This document shows positions 1-8,200 of a stretch of 26,487 nucleotides of DNA, in pieces. How positions within the stretch are numbered: position 1 is the stretch's first letter; every line of letters begins with the position of its first letter. The DNA comes from a virus. Location: the IMG/VR virus record IMGVR_UViG_3300042456_000074, positions 1-26,487 of that record; one strand, written 5' to 3'. The notes beneath the pieces were generated by a model, which was not told the origin of the DNA, searched no databases, and saw nothing but the letters and a program-made list of their open reading frames with translations. The position numbers were made by a program, and so were the translations under genes.

Positions 1-102
1 GTCATGGTGGCGACGTTCGCACTGGCGTTCTACCTGATCGTTCGCAACAAAGCGACTGAGCAGGAAACGAACGCCATGCTTCGCGAAGACCTGTGGTCAT
101 GA
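1..102 (+). CDS. C-terminal part of small membrane protein (5'-partial)
   Basis: The frame is open from the first base and ends in TGA at 100-102. It reads V-M-V-A-T-F-A-L-A-F-Y-L-I-V-R-N-K and finishes with ...MLREDLWS. One hydrophobic stretch (residues 3-14 of what is visible) is followed by a charged tail, as in a single-pass membrane protein. An ATG at position 4 could start a complete 32-aa protein, but no ribosome binding site can be judged at the window edge, so it may be the end of a longer gene. Its stop overlaps the next start as ATGA (99-102), which links it to the downstream gene. Function unknown. Confidence 0.5.
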   Translation, partial: VMVATFALAFYLIVRNKATEQETNAMLREDLWS

Positions 103-635
103 GTAGTTCCAGCGGATCTTTGCCGCGTCACTACTACGTCTGGGTGGACTCCTCCTTCCTGCGCGAACAGGGCACCGGGTATGAACCGGCAGTATGGTTC
201 GGCCTGCACAGCCATCCGGGCCGCGCATGGGGCTGTCACGTCATGCTGGAGTGCGGCGCGTTCTATCGTGGTTTGCCGCCGCACTCCATCGCGTTCAGCC
301 CCGAGCCGGCCTGCACTGATTGGACACTGCCGCAGGCGCAGGTGTGGGACTGCTACGGCAGGGACTTCTCGCTTTTGGTGTATGACTATCTGGACGGGCT
401 ACGGGTGCGGGTGAAGAGCGGGGAGGCCGGTGAGTATCTGTTCACGGCGGTGCCGCAGGGCGATGCGTTCACGCACGACCCGTCACAGGGCAAGGAGTTT
501 ATGTTCATCCGCACAACGGGCGACAGGCTGACCATCGTGCCAACGAACAACCTGTTGTTCGAGGAGCGGTCATTCACCGTTGACAAGGGCTGGCCACGCC
601 TCAAGAAATCCACAGAAGTGTGGTCATGCGAATGA
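99..635 (+). CDS. conserved-looking hypothetical protein, 178 aa
   Basis: I do not recognise a function. The protein is soluble, with no signal peptide or membrane segment, and is rich in aromatic residues and cysteines (AVWFGL, GRAWGCHVML, VWDCYG, VYDYLDGL, EVWSCE at the C-terminus). That density of W, Y, F, G and C suggests a compact beta-rich fold rather than a spurious frame. The start is taken at ATG 99 because it overlaps the preceding stop as ATGA. A GTG at 93 in the same frame would add two residues. It lies at the head of the DNA-transaction genes and so is probably early, but that is only inference from position. It ends in an ATGA at 632-635 that opens only an 11-codon frame. Confidence 0.75.
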   Translation: MSSSSGSLPRHYYVWVDSSFLREQGTGYEPAVWFGLHSHPGRAWGCHVMLECGAFYRGLPPHSIAFSPEPACTDWTLPQAQVWDCYGRDFSLLVYDYLDGLRVRVKSGEAGEYLFTAVPQGDAFTHDPSQGKEFMFIRTTGDRLTIVPTNNLLFEERSFTVDKGWPRLKKSTEVWSCE

Positions 636-684
636 CGAATAAGGATGTGCGCGATCCGCGCGACTGACTTGGGTGTGCCGGGAA

Positions 685-706
685 GACTTTCCAATATTGG
701 GGAGTC
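685..706 (+). promoter_or_regulatory. leader hairpin 1 upstream of helicase
   Basis: GACTTTCC (685-692) and GGGGAGTC (699-706) can pair as RNA over 8 bp, two of them G-U, around an AATATT loop. It lies in the 129-nt gap between 635 and 765. There is no following U-tract, so it is not an obvious intrinsic terminator. It could be an RNA processing or attenuation element, or chance. Confidence 0.3.
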
Positions 707-723
707 GGCACATCGCCCCCCGC

Positions 724-750
724 TGGCAGACCGGGCCAAGATGTCTGCCA
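724..750 (+). promoter_or_regulatory. perfect 8-bp inverted repeat (hairpin 2 / operator) before helicase start
   Basis: TGGCAGAC (724-731) and GTCTGCCA (743-750) are exact reverse complements separated by 11 nt. The right arm ends 3 nt before the AGGA ribosome binding site (754-757) of the helicase gene starting at 765. It could be a protein operator (dyad) or an RNA hairpin that tunes helicase translation. No U-run follows, which argues against a rho-independent terminator. Confidence 0.45.
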
Positions 751-764
751 AACAAGGACATACA

Positions 765-2252
765 ATGCAGCTTCGAGATTATCAGGAATCCGCCGTGCAG
801 GCGGTGCGCGATAGCTTTCGCGCTGGTCACAAGCGCACCCTGCTGGTCAGCCCGACCGGCAGCGGGAAGACGGTGATCTTTTCATACATTGCCGCCGGCA
901 TGGCGCGGAACAACAAGCGCATCCTGATCGTGGCCCACCGCCGCGAACTGCTGAAGCAGATCAGCAACGCCTTGAAGAAGGTCGGCGTGGCGCATGCGGT
1001 GATGGCAGGCGGGTATCGCGGCGTGCCTACGGCGAACGTCGTCGTGGCCTCCGTGTTCACGCTCGTGAAGCGAATCAAAGGCATGCAGCCGTTCGATCTC
1101 ATCATCGGCGACGAGGCCCACCACTTCACGCCTGACTCCAGCTGGGGCAAGGTCGTCATCGGCTTCCCGGGCGCCCGCGTATTAGGCGTCACAGCCACGC
1201 CTGAGCGCCTCGATGGCAAAGGGCTGGGGCAGATGTTCGAAGACATGGTGATGGGCCCTACGGTGGCTGAATTGACCGCTCAGGGGTTCCTATCCCATGC
1301 CGTGGTCTATGCGCCGAGTGCGCCGAATCTGGACGGTGTCGGCACCCGCATGGGCGACTACGTGCAGAAGCAGCTTGAGGAGGCGATGGTTAAGACCGTC
1401 ATCACCGGGAGCGCGGTCAAGCACTACGGGAAGTATGCGCCGGGCAAGAAGGCTATCGCGTTCTGCGTGAGCGTGAGGCACGCTAAGGATGTGGCTGCAG
1501 AATTCCGGGAAGCAGGATTCACCGCGAGCCACATCGACGGGGGCATGAAAGAAGAGGAACGCGACGGCGTCCTGAAGGCGTTCGAGGAAGGCCGGGTGCA
1601 AGTGCTGACCAGCTGCGATCTGGTGAGCGAGGGCTTCGATCTACCAGCGGTGGAGGTGGCAATCCTGCTGCGCCCGACGAAGTCTCTGGGCCTATACCTG
1701 CAGCAGTGCGGGCGCGCTATCAGGCCGCACCCTGACAAGGAGAAGACCATCATCCTCGATCACGCCGGCAACACGGCGCGGCACGGGTTCATCGACGACG
1801 ACCGCGAGTGGACGCTGGCCGATGGGTTCGTTCAGGGGCGTGGCAACGGCGACAAGGCGGAGACGGTGCGGACATGCACTGCCTGCTTCGCCATGCACAA
1901 GCCGAGCCCGACCTGCCCGGTGTGTGGTTACGTCTATCCGGTCAAGCCGCGCGTTGTGAAGCACGTCGATGGCGATCTGGTGATGATGGCCCGCGAGGGT
2001 GAACAGGACATCACGACCGACGAGGGCATGCTCCAGAACAAGTTCAAGGTGCTGATCAGCGTCGGGCGCAAGCGTGGATATAAGAACCCAACGCTCTGGG
2101 CATATAATGTCATCTGCGGTCAGGAGGCCGCGCGGATTGCGAAGAAAGTGGGAACACGAAACATTCCGACCACGAATGGGCTTACTCAGGAAGAGAGGGT
2201 ATCGATATGGAAGACGATAAATGGAACGGGTCAGAGTGCGACGCGGTATTGA
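765..2252 (+). CDS. DEAH-box superfamily 2 helicase with C-terminal zinc ribbon
   Basis: ATP-dependent nucleic-acid translocase of superfamily 2, expected to act in phage replication or recombination. The 495-aa protein has Walker A SPTGSGKT (residues 29-36), a DEAH box (116-119), motif III TATP (143-146) and motif VI QQCGRAIRP (313-321) with its arginine finger region. Both RecA-like domains are therefore complete. A Cys4 zinc ribbon follows (C371, C374, C384, C387), then an extension of about 110 residues ending in GTGQSATRY. The frame is open upstream to an ATG at 645, but I choose 765: AGGA lies 8 nt ahead, and the helicase fold begins there with MQLRDYQ, the usual opening of the family. 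The last codons overlap the next gene (2207). The exact polarity and substrate cannot be read from sequence. Confidence 0.93.
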   Translation: MQLRDYQESAVQAVRDSFRAGHKRTLLVSPTGSGKTVIFSYIAAGMARNNKRILIVAHRRELLKQISNALKKVGVAHAVMAGGYRGVPTANVVVASVFTLVKRIKGMQPFDLIIGDEAHHFTPDSSWGKVVIGFPGARVLGVTATPERLDGKGLGQMFEDMVMGPTVAELTAQGFLSHAVVYAPSAPNLDGVGTRMGDYVQKQLEEAMVKTVITGSAVKHYGKYAPGKKAIAFCVSVRHAKDVAAEFREAGFTASHIDGGMKEEERDGVLKAFEEGRVQVLTSCDLVSEGFDLPAVEVAILLRPTKSLGLYLQQCGRAIRPHPDKEKTIILDHAGNTARHGFIDDDREWTLADGFVQGRGNGDKAETVRTCTACFAMHKPSPTCPVCGYVYPVKPRVVKHVDGDLVMMAREGEQDITTDEGMLQNKFKVLISVGRKRGYKNPTLWAYNVICGQEAARIAKKVGTRNIPTTNGLTQEERVSIWKTINGTGQSATRY

Positions 2253-2431
2253 TTCCTCTGTCGCTGATACACGCGCTGTCAGTTGGGCTGCTGAGGGCGC
2301 TGGACGAATGGCAGGAAGAGCGCGGCATTGAGGAGATGGACGCGGACAAGTGTGTCGTTGCGATGGCCGCCGCTGTCAGCGCCGCAATGGAAATGCTGAC
2401 CAGCGAGAACGAAGGGTTTACGATCCAGTGA
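2207..2431 (+). CDS. hypothetical protein, 74 aa
   Basis: Small acidic, mostly helical protein (MEDDKWNG... ending in ENEGFTIQ) with a central hydrophobic helix pattern LIHALSVGLLRALDEW and a second, alanine/methionine-rich one. No recognised domain. It overlaps the helicase end by 46 nt and the VRR-NUC start by GTGA (2428-2431), so it is probably translated as part of the helicase-nuclease operon. AGAGAGGG about 5 nt upstream of ATG 2207 is a good ribosome binding site, lying inside the helicase gene. Confidence 0.7.
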   Translation: MEDDKWNGSECDAVLIPLSLIHALSVGLLRALDEWQEERGIEEMDADKCVVAMAAAVSAAMEMLTSENEGFTIQ

Positions 2432-2748
2432 AGGAGGCCGTTCTCCAGCAGGAGATTCGCCTCGCTCTGGGCCAGCGCCAAGACATCATGATGTTCCGCA
2501 TCAACGTGGGCAAGTTCCGACCGCTGGACGGTGGGCCCCGCGTTATCCAGTCGGCGCCGGAGGGAACGCCCGATCTGCTGGGGGTCATCTCCCCCGGGCG
2601 CGCGTTCGCAATCGAGGTCAAGGCCCCGCGCGGCACACAGCGCACCGTGCAGATTGCATGGCAGGCTGCGTGGGAAAAACGTGGCGGAATCTACATCTTA
2701 GCCCGTTCTCTCGACGATGTTTACAGGGGGCTTGACATAAATCCGTAG
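2428..2748 (+). CDS. VRR-NUC domain nuclease (PD-(D/E)XK fold)
   Basis: The 106-aa protein is essentially one VRR-NUC domain, the stand-alone phage type of the nuclease fold used in FAN1. Visible signature: FRINVGKFR (23-31), GTPDLLGV (47-54) with catalytic D49, and FAIEVKAP (60-67) with E63 and K65. Then comes QIAWQAAWEKRGGIYIL (75-91), where the conserved glutamine helix and the last strand belong. These proteins cut structured or single-strand/double-strand junction DNA and often sit beside SF2 helicases, as here. The start is the GTG at 2428, overlapping the previous stop (GTGA), with AAGGG about 12 nt ahead. An in-frame upstream ATG at 2350 would give a basic, unlikely N-terminus. Confidence 0.88.
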   Translation: MKEAVLQQEIRLALGQRQDIMMFRINVGKFRPLDGGPRVIQSAPEGTPDLLGVISPGRAFAIEVKAPRGTQRTVQIAWQAAWEKRGGIYILARSLDDVYRGLDINP

Positions 2749-2761
2749 ACAGCCGTATGCT
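2732..2761 (+). promoter_or_regulatory. candidate sigma70-type promoter for the recombination cassette
   Basis: A perfect -35 hexamer TTGACA (2732-2737) is followed after 18 nt by TATGCT (2756-2761), 4 of 6 matches to the -10 consensus. It overlaps the last codons of the nuclease gene and ends 33 nt before ATG 2795, which has a GGAGG ribosome binding site at 2786-2790. It would allow separate transcription of the YqaJ-RecT cassette. Confidence 0.5.
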
Positions 2762-2794
2762 ACAAGCCTTACAACAACAAGACCGGAGGTATAC

Positions 2795-3733
2795 ATGGTA
2801 GCAGTATCTGTGCGTGACCAGATTCACTGGCACGAGTTGAGATTAAAACACATCGGCGCAAGCGAAGTCGCCGCGCTCTTCGACATGTCCCCGTTCACGA
2901 CGCTCTGGCAGTTGTGGATGGAGAAGTCTGGCAAGCTGCCGCCCGAAGATCTCTCGGGCAACAAGTTTATTCAGGCAGGCACCTTCCTTGAAAGCGGCAT
3001 CGCTAACTGGGCGGCGCACCGTTGGGACATGAAGATCGATAAGGTCGTCGATTACTTCACGGCGGACGACTGCCTCGGCATGGGCGCATCGCTGGACTTC
3101 CAGACGGACGGTGGTCACCCGGTCGAGATCAAGTGGTCGGCCTACGGTGACGGCTGGGAATACGAAGGTGAGACGATCACCTGCGCTCCCGACAATTACG
3201 TCCTGCAGGTTCAGCACCAGATGGCATGCACTGGCGCTGAGTATGGCTGGCTGATTGCGCTGCTCCGTAACGAGCCGCGCCGCATGAAGATCCCTCGCAG
3301 TGAGGAGATAATTTTTAAAATTAAATCCGAGGTTGCGAATTTCTGGGACAGCATCCGGGCAGGCCAAGAGCCCCCGGTGGACTTCGATAAGGACGGGGAC
3401 GCCGTTGTGCGCCTGCTGGACTTCGTGCCCATGTCTGAGGTGACGCTCACCACGGAGCATGCCCACTTGTTCCAGACGTATCTGGAGAACGCTGCGATTG
3501 AGAAGGAGGCCAAGGCCAAGAAGGAGGCAGCGAAGACCGAGCTTCTGACCCTCAGCATTGAGGCGATGGGGAAGATGAACACGTCGCAGGAGAAGGCCGT
3601 CGTTAAGTGCGGCGACCACAAGCTGTCGATCAGCACCGTGAAGGCGTCGGTTGGCACGGAGATCACGGAGCAGATGATCGGCGAGTTCTACGGCGCTCGT
3701 TCTGGCTACAAGAAAGTAACGGTGTCTAAATGA
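2795..3733 (+). CDS. YqaJ-family (lambda Exo-like) recombinase exonuclease
   Basis: Expected to resect double-stranded DNA ends and hand the single strand to the RecT annealase encoded two genes downstream. The 312-aa protein begins with the family signature HIGASEVAALFDMSPF (19-34), followed by LWMEKSGK (40-47) and AGTFLESGI (61-69) with an acidic residue at E66. The catalytic D-(x9)-E-x-K is D101 (SLDF) and E111-I-K113 (VEIK). The supporting motif YVLQVQHQMACTG (135-147) follows. A lysine/alanine-rich helical region (about 225-265) and a C-terminal tail complete it. Length is usual for phage YqaJ proteins. GGAGG sits 4 nt before the start. The stop overlaps the next ATG as ATGA (3730-3733). 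Confidence 0.93.
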   Translation: MVAVSVRDQIHWHELRLKHIGASEVAALFDMSPFTTLWQLWMEKSGKLPPEDLSGNKFIQAGTFLESGIANWAAHRWDMKIDKVVDYFTADDCLGMGASLDFQTDGGHPVEIKWSAYGDGWEYEGETITCAPDNYVLQVQHQMACTGAEYGWLIALLRNEPRRMKIPRSEEIIFKIKSEVANFWDSIRAGQEPPVDFDKDGDAVVRLLDFVPMSEVTLTTEHAHLFQTYLENAAIEKEAKAKKEAAKTELLTLSIEAMGKMNTSQEKAVVKCGDHKLSISTVKASVGTEITEQMIGEFYGARSGYKKVTVSK

Positions 3734-3915
3734 TAAGGTACACTACGATTAGAAAAGACAGCGTGATGATGCGGGTCGACCGTATGTTGCTGGCACAGCT
3801 TCGCTCACTGGCTGGGCGTCACCCATTGAAACCCACCCTGCGCGCCACGGTCGAGCGCGCCATCGAACTCATGATTGAAGATCTTGAAGAGGAACTGAGC
3901 AATGCAAACAAGTAA
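3730..3915 (+). CDS. small ribbon-helix-helix-like DNA-binding protein, 61 aa
   Basis: Residues 9-50 follow the CopG/Arc-like plan: a short strand (KDSVMMRVDR), a helix (LLAQLRSLAGR), a turn, then a second helix (RATVERAIELMIEDLEEEL). The ATVERAIELMI segment is typical of RHH proteins. It would act as a dimeric DNA binder, either a repressor of this operon or an accessory recombination factor. It is sandwiched between exonuclease and annealase with overlaps on both sides (ATGA at 3730; 14 nt with RecT), so it is cotranslated with them. Start 3730 is chosen for the coupling. ATG codons at 3766 and 3769 are alternatives that would leave out the N-terminal strand start. The family assignment is by pattern only. 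Confidence 0.6.
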   Translation: MIRYTTIRKDSVMMRVDRMLLAQLRSLAGRHPLKPTLRATVERAIELMIEDLEEELSNANK

Positions 3916-4942
3916 TCTTCCCGCCAAGCCGATGGATCGGTTCAAGCAGGAACTCGCCATGCGCGAGAGCCACCTGCGCAGCCTCCTGCCGCAGTCCATG
4001 ACCGTCGATAAGTTCCAAGGCATCGTCGTGGCCGCCGTGGCTGACAACATGGACCTGCTGGAGTGTGATCGCGGCTCGCTCCTGAAGGCGTGCCTGAGCG
4101 CCGCAGAACTGGGCCTGAGCCTCAACAAGAGCATGGGTGAGGCTGACATCCTGAAGGTGTGGGACAACCGCCTGAAGAAGAACGTGGCGCAATTCCGGCC
4201 CCGCTATAAGGGCCTGATGAAGCTGGCCATGCAGTCGGGTGAAGTGCTGAAGATCGAGAGCCGGCTGGTCCACGAGAACGATGTGTTCGAGGTGGAAGAA
4301 GGACTGGACTCGCGCATCGTTCACAAGCACGGCCTGTCCAATCGCGGCGCGATGGTCGGTGCCTACTGCGTGTGGAAGCTGAAGAACGGCGAGACCCAGT
4401 TCGAGGTGATGAACAAGGAGCAGATCCTTGCCATCCGTGACCGCTCATCGGCCAAGACTAAGGACGGCAACATCGTCGGCCCGTGGAAGACGGACGAAGC
4501 CGAGATGTGGCGCAAGACCGTGGTTCGCCGGGCCAGCAAGTATATGCCGCTCTCGACCGAAGCGCAGCGCGCCGTGGCCGTGGACAATCAGGCGGAAGGC
4601 GTGATCGAAGCTGACGAGTATGCCGGCAGCGAGGTCGACATCACGGACTTCGATGAGACCCCGGCTGCGGAAGTGCAGGTGCAGAACCTCGAAGAGAAGC
4701 TGGCCGCCAAGACAACGGCAGCGCCACGCCAGAAGAAGGAACTTCACATCGACATTCTGGAGCCGCAGGAAGAAGGCGACATGGTCGATTGGGATGGCTG
4801 GTGCGAAGCCGCATGCGACATCGTCGCGAAGCTGACACCGGAAGAGCGCGGCGAGTGGCGGGAACTGCACAACGGCTATCTCGACGAAGCCGAACTGATG
4901 GCACCGCGCGGCGCCTTGAAGCTGCGCAAACTGTTTAACTGA
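3902..4942 (+). CDS. recT: RecT-family single-strand annealing protein
   Basis: The 346-aa protein is a RecT/Red-beta-type annealase, partner of the YqaJ exonuclease. Recognisable family blocks are SLLKACLSAAELGLSLN (59-75), the early RecT helix pair. Then QFRPRYKGLMKLAMQSGEV (96-114), the core strand/helix block. Then MWRKTVVRRASKYMPLS (202-218), the late family motif. The C-terminus beyond about residue 245 is acidic and lower in complexity, ending LKLRKLFN, and is probably a species-specific partner-binding tail. GAGGA lies 8 nt before ATG 3902, inside the preceding gene. It acts in replication-linked recombination and end repair of phage DNA. Confidence 0.93.
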   Translation: MQTSNLPAKPMDRFKQELAMRESHLRSLLPQSMTVDKFQGIVVAAVADNMDLLECDRGSLLKACLSAAELGLSLNKSMGEADILKVWDNRLKKNVAQFRPRYKGLMKLAMQSGEVLKIESRLVHENDVFEVEEGLDSRIVHKHGLSNRGAMVGAYCVWKLKNGETQFEVMNKEQILAIRDRSSAKTKDGNIVGPWKTDEAEMWRKTVVRRASKYMPLSTEAQRAVAVDNQAEGVIEADEYAGSEVDITDFDETPAAEVQVQNLEEKLAAKTTAAPRQKKELHIDILEPQEEGDMVDWDGWCEAACDIVAKLTPEERGEWRELHNGYLDEAELMAPRGALKLRKLFN

Positions 4943-4953
4943 GGAGAGAAGAC

Positions 4954-5247
4954 ATGGCTAAGAAATACGATCTGGTCGTCAAGGTTGGCGAATACACTGA
5001 CGGCCAAGGCCAGACCAAGGGCCGCTTCAAGAACGTCGGCGTTGTGATGGACGGGAAGAACGGCCCCTACATCCTGCTCGACCGCACGTTCAATCCTGCT
5101 GGCGTCGGCGGCAACGATAGCCGCGAGAGCATCATCATCTCGATGTATGAGCCGAAGCAGGAAGGTGGTCAGCCCACCCAGCAGCGGTCGGGAGGGCCCT
5201 CGCAGCGCCCCGCTCCGGCCCCGCTGGACGACGACGTCCCGTTCTGA
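4954..5247 (+). CDS. small protein with SSB-type C-terminal tail, 97 aa
   Basis: A compact beta-rich body of about 70 residues (DLVVKVGEY, FKNVGVVMDGKNGPYILLDR, SIIISMYEP) is followed by a Gln/Gly/Pro-rich linker. It ends with the tail PLDDDVPF. That ending matches the SSB C-terminal peptide (acidic residues then P-F), which docks SSB-interacting partners such as RecO, RecQ and exonuclease I. The body is shorter than a standard OB fold, so it may be a divergent SSB or a DNA-binding protein that borrows the tail. It follows RecT by 11 nt with a GGAGA ribosome binding site and is the last plus-strand gene, so it belongs to the recombination operon. The tail is observed; the SSB role is inference. 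Confidence 0.75.
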   Translation: MAKKYDLVVKVGEYTDGQGQTKGRFKNVGVVMDGKNGPYILLDRTFNPAGVGGNDSRESIIISMYEPKQEGGQPTQQRSGGPSQRPAPAPLDDDVPF

Positions 5248-5254
5248 ATGATGA

Positions 5255-5282
5255 AGCAGGCGGCCTTAACGGGTCGCCTGCT
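5255..5282. terminator. stem-loop between convergent operons
   Basis: AGCAGGCG (5255-5262) pairs exactly with CGCCTGCT (5275-5282). After one G/T mismatch, CC (5264-5265) pairs with GG (5272-5273), leaving a 6-nt loop. It lies 8 nt after the stop of the SSB-tail gene and overlaps the stop codon of the opposite 1973-aa gene. The position suits a bidirectional terminator, but neither side has a clear U-tract, so termination may need a factor or be weak. Confidence 0.5.
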
Positions 5283-8200
5283 CCACCTGATTATAGACCC
5301 GGTTGAAGCGCACGAACTCACCGTCGATCCGCTCCCGAAGAACCTCAAGCCGCTCCGCCTTCGTGCCCTCATCTATGTCCAGATTTTGAATGCGCTTGCG
5401 CTCTTCGTTCAGCTTTTTAACCGCCGCGCGCGTCGAAGTCAGGGCCGACTGAATCCGCGGGCTGGTTTCCGTCGGAAACTTTTCAATCAGCGCCCGACGC
5501 TCAGCCCCGGTCGAATCCTTCAACTGCTGGTTCACAACGCGCGCCTTCTCTTCGCGCTCGTAATACTCACCGACGTTCCTGCCCTTGCCCGGCTGACCGA
5601 CAAGGCGCCGGACCACAGGGGCCGCCACAGCGTCGCCTTCGCTTCCCGTCCGGTAGAGAGACTTGGCGAGGTTGGTCACGCCACCAAGGGAGAACTCTAG
5701 GAGATACTCGAAGCTCTCGGCGGGCACGTTTAGGTTGCCCTTAACCTTGCCCTCACCGCCGGTTATGTCATTCAAGAACTGAGAGAATTCCTTGTAGCCT
5801 TCGGGCGTGTTGTATCGAGCCACGGAGGCGTATGACTGCCCCTTGTCGAACGGCTCATTGTAGATCGGCTTGCCCATGAAGTTCTCATTCAAGGCGAGTT
5901 CCGTCAGCGGTTTGAACACGGTCGGCGTTGCCGCCCGGGCAACGGAGCTTGTGGCATTGCCGGCACTGAACTGCACTGGAGAGAAGTTCCCGAGCGCAGC
6001 GGTCACGATATCGATCCCAGCGGCGCCAAGGTCGTCACCGCGGCGGGCCGCGTCCATTGTCCGGGTGGCCAGATACGGGAAGAAGCCGAAGCCATAGGGC
6101 ATCGGGATCTTCACGTAGGTCTTACCGTCGACGGGGTTCATAATGATAAGGTTGCGCTCTTTCTCGTAGTCCGGGATCTTATCCCAGAAGAGTTTGCCGT
6201 CATCGTCTTCGTCGGACATCGCCGCGTTGGCAGCCGCGAGTGTGGCAGCCGTGGCCATCATACCAAGCAGCGCCGCCTGAGTGCTCGACAGCTTGCCGGT
6301 CTTGAACGGGTTGTTCGACAGCGCCCGCGCCGTGCGGACACTACCCTGAACCCCTGCATTGAAGAAGGCGTAAAGCGCATTAAGCAGGGCGCCAGCCTCG
6401 CCGCGCCGGTTGAAATCCACGGTCGCCTCACGGGAAAGCATGGCCGCCTGTTCGCGGCTCATGTTGAGTTCGAGCGCGGCACGGTAAGCGGCGAAGCGGA
6501 TACCGTTCTCGAAGATGGCGTTGGTGTTTTCCAGAGCCCCGACCATAGCGCGGAAGCTCTTACTCGTGGGCTTCCACAGAGCGTCAATGGTCTGCTTAGC
6601 GCCCTTGGCATCCTTGATGTCCTTCAGCCTTTCGTCGAGCGTCTTCAGATCATCCTGAATGCGGGCGGCAGCCTCTTGCGGAGTCTCACGCTGTGCCCAC
6701 GACACTGATCCACCGTCCAGTTTGAACTGCTCATACTGCTTGCGCAGGTTGGGATCCCCGCCTGCGCGGCCATACTCGAAAGCCGCGATAGTGCGGAACG
6801 CCTTCCTGTCCCTCGCGAACTTTCTGAAAGCCTTGGACAGCCCCGGAGCATCAGCTGCAAGGTTCAGCGCCGCAGACTGCAGATCGCGGAAGATGTTAGG
6901 CACAAAGAAGTCCGGGTTCGCCGTGGTGAACGAGCGCGACAGCAGGCGCGTCACCTTGTTTGAGAACTCTAGGAACGCATTCATCTGCGTCGGGTTCAGG
7001 TTCTTCGCAGCCTTCGCAAGCAGGGGATCGTTGATACGCACATAGAACGTATCGCCGCCGCGCTTCACGATCATGAAGTTCGGATCGAAGGGCGATGGAC
7101 GCTGGGGGTTCCCGTTCTTATCGCGCGGAGGATTGCGGTCACTGAAGACGCGCCATTCATTGGACGGATTGCCGATGAAGAAATCCATCATCTTCTGGCC
7201 GACGCGATTGCGCTCGCCGCGAATGATGCGAGCGCCGACGTCAGAGACGAACGTGCCATACGGGGAGAAGGGCAAAGTCTTGCGACCGCGACGCTGACGC
7301 CACTCGTTCTTGGTGATGGAGAAGCCAGCGCCGCCGGACATCATCTGCTCATAAGCATCCCCCTGATCGTCCATCAAAGCGAAGTCGGCGTCAGAGAGGG
7401 ATTGCCCCGGTTTGGTGGCACCCTTTACCGGAACATAATGAGGGATTGCCTTGAACATTTCGTCGGCAATCTTGCGCGACTTCACGCCGCGAGCAACGTC
7501 GTTGTCCAACGTCCACTTCACGGAGTCCCGATGCACCTTGGCAATGTCTTTCCAAGCCTGCCCCTTGGTTCCGTTCTCCAACTGATCCGTTTCTTCAAAG
7601 GCATCCTTGTTGGAAATGCCAGACGCGGACAGCAGCGGCGAGCCCGTCTTTTGATATTCAGCGAGGATGGCCGCATCAATCGCCGGGTCAGGGTGTGACC
7701 AGCGCGGCTGATCCGGGGTCCAGTCCCGCTCACGCTGGTTCATGTCGAAGTTTGGATTCGTGCCATTGACCTTGACCATGAGGGTCGGGTCGCCGTCCTT
7801 CTTCCTGACAAGACGACTGATTTCCCGCATCTCAAAGTCGGCGTTTATTTCCGGAGCCGCCTTGGAGTAGAGATACAGATCGATGTCGTTCATCCCGAAG
7901 CCGGCCTCGCGGGCGATCTCCTTGATCTTCTTACCGAAGTCCCGCTCGAACTTTTGCATCAGTTCGCCGGCACGGCTGTCGAACTTACGTGCCGCCTCGT
8001 AGAAACCCTCAAAGCCAGCGGCCAGTTGGCCAAGGCTCTGCACAACGCGCAGGCGCTCAAAGCGGTCAACCAGCTTGCGAGAGTAGCGTTGAGCGCGCGT
8101 TTCTTTTGGCAGCACGACGCCGGGCTGCGGCGCTGATGGAGGCTGCTGCGGCGGAGGCGGAGGCGTTGGGGTTTTTGGCGGCGGGGGCGGCGCGGGCGGA

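Noticed and set aside
632-667. 11-codon minigene starting in an ATGA overlap after the 178-aa gene
   Set aside because: Too short to support as a gene; the ATGA may be chance, and no ribosome site or downstream gene uses it.
669-697. Weak promoter (TTGGGT, 17 nt, CAATAT) upstream of the helicase
   Set aside because: Only about half the consensus positions match and it overlaps the hairpin; not strong enough to list as a feature.
645-764. Upstream ATG (645) extending the helicase by 40 residues
   Set aside because: The added segment has no helicase features, its ribosome site (AAGG directly touching ATG) is badly spaced, and it would make the two hairpins coding. ATG 765 has AGGA at good spacing and begins the conserved domain.
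5248-5700. 150-aa plus-strand frame opening just after the SSB-tail gene
   Set aside because: It lies wholly antisense to the C-terminus of the 1973-aa protein, has no domain-like pattern and no ribosome site, and its composition is that of a shadow frame.
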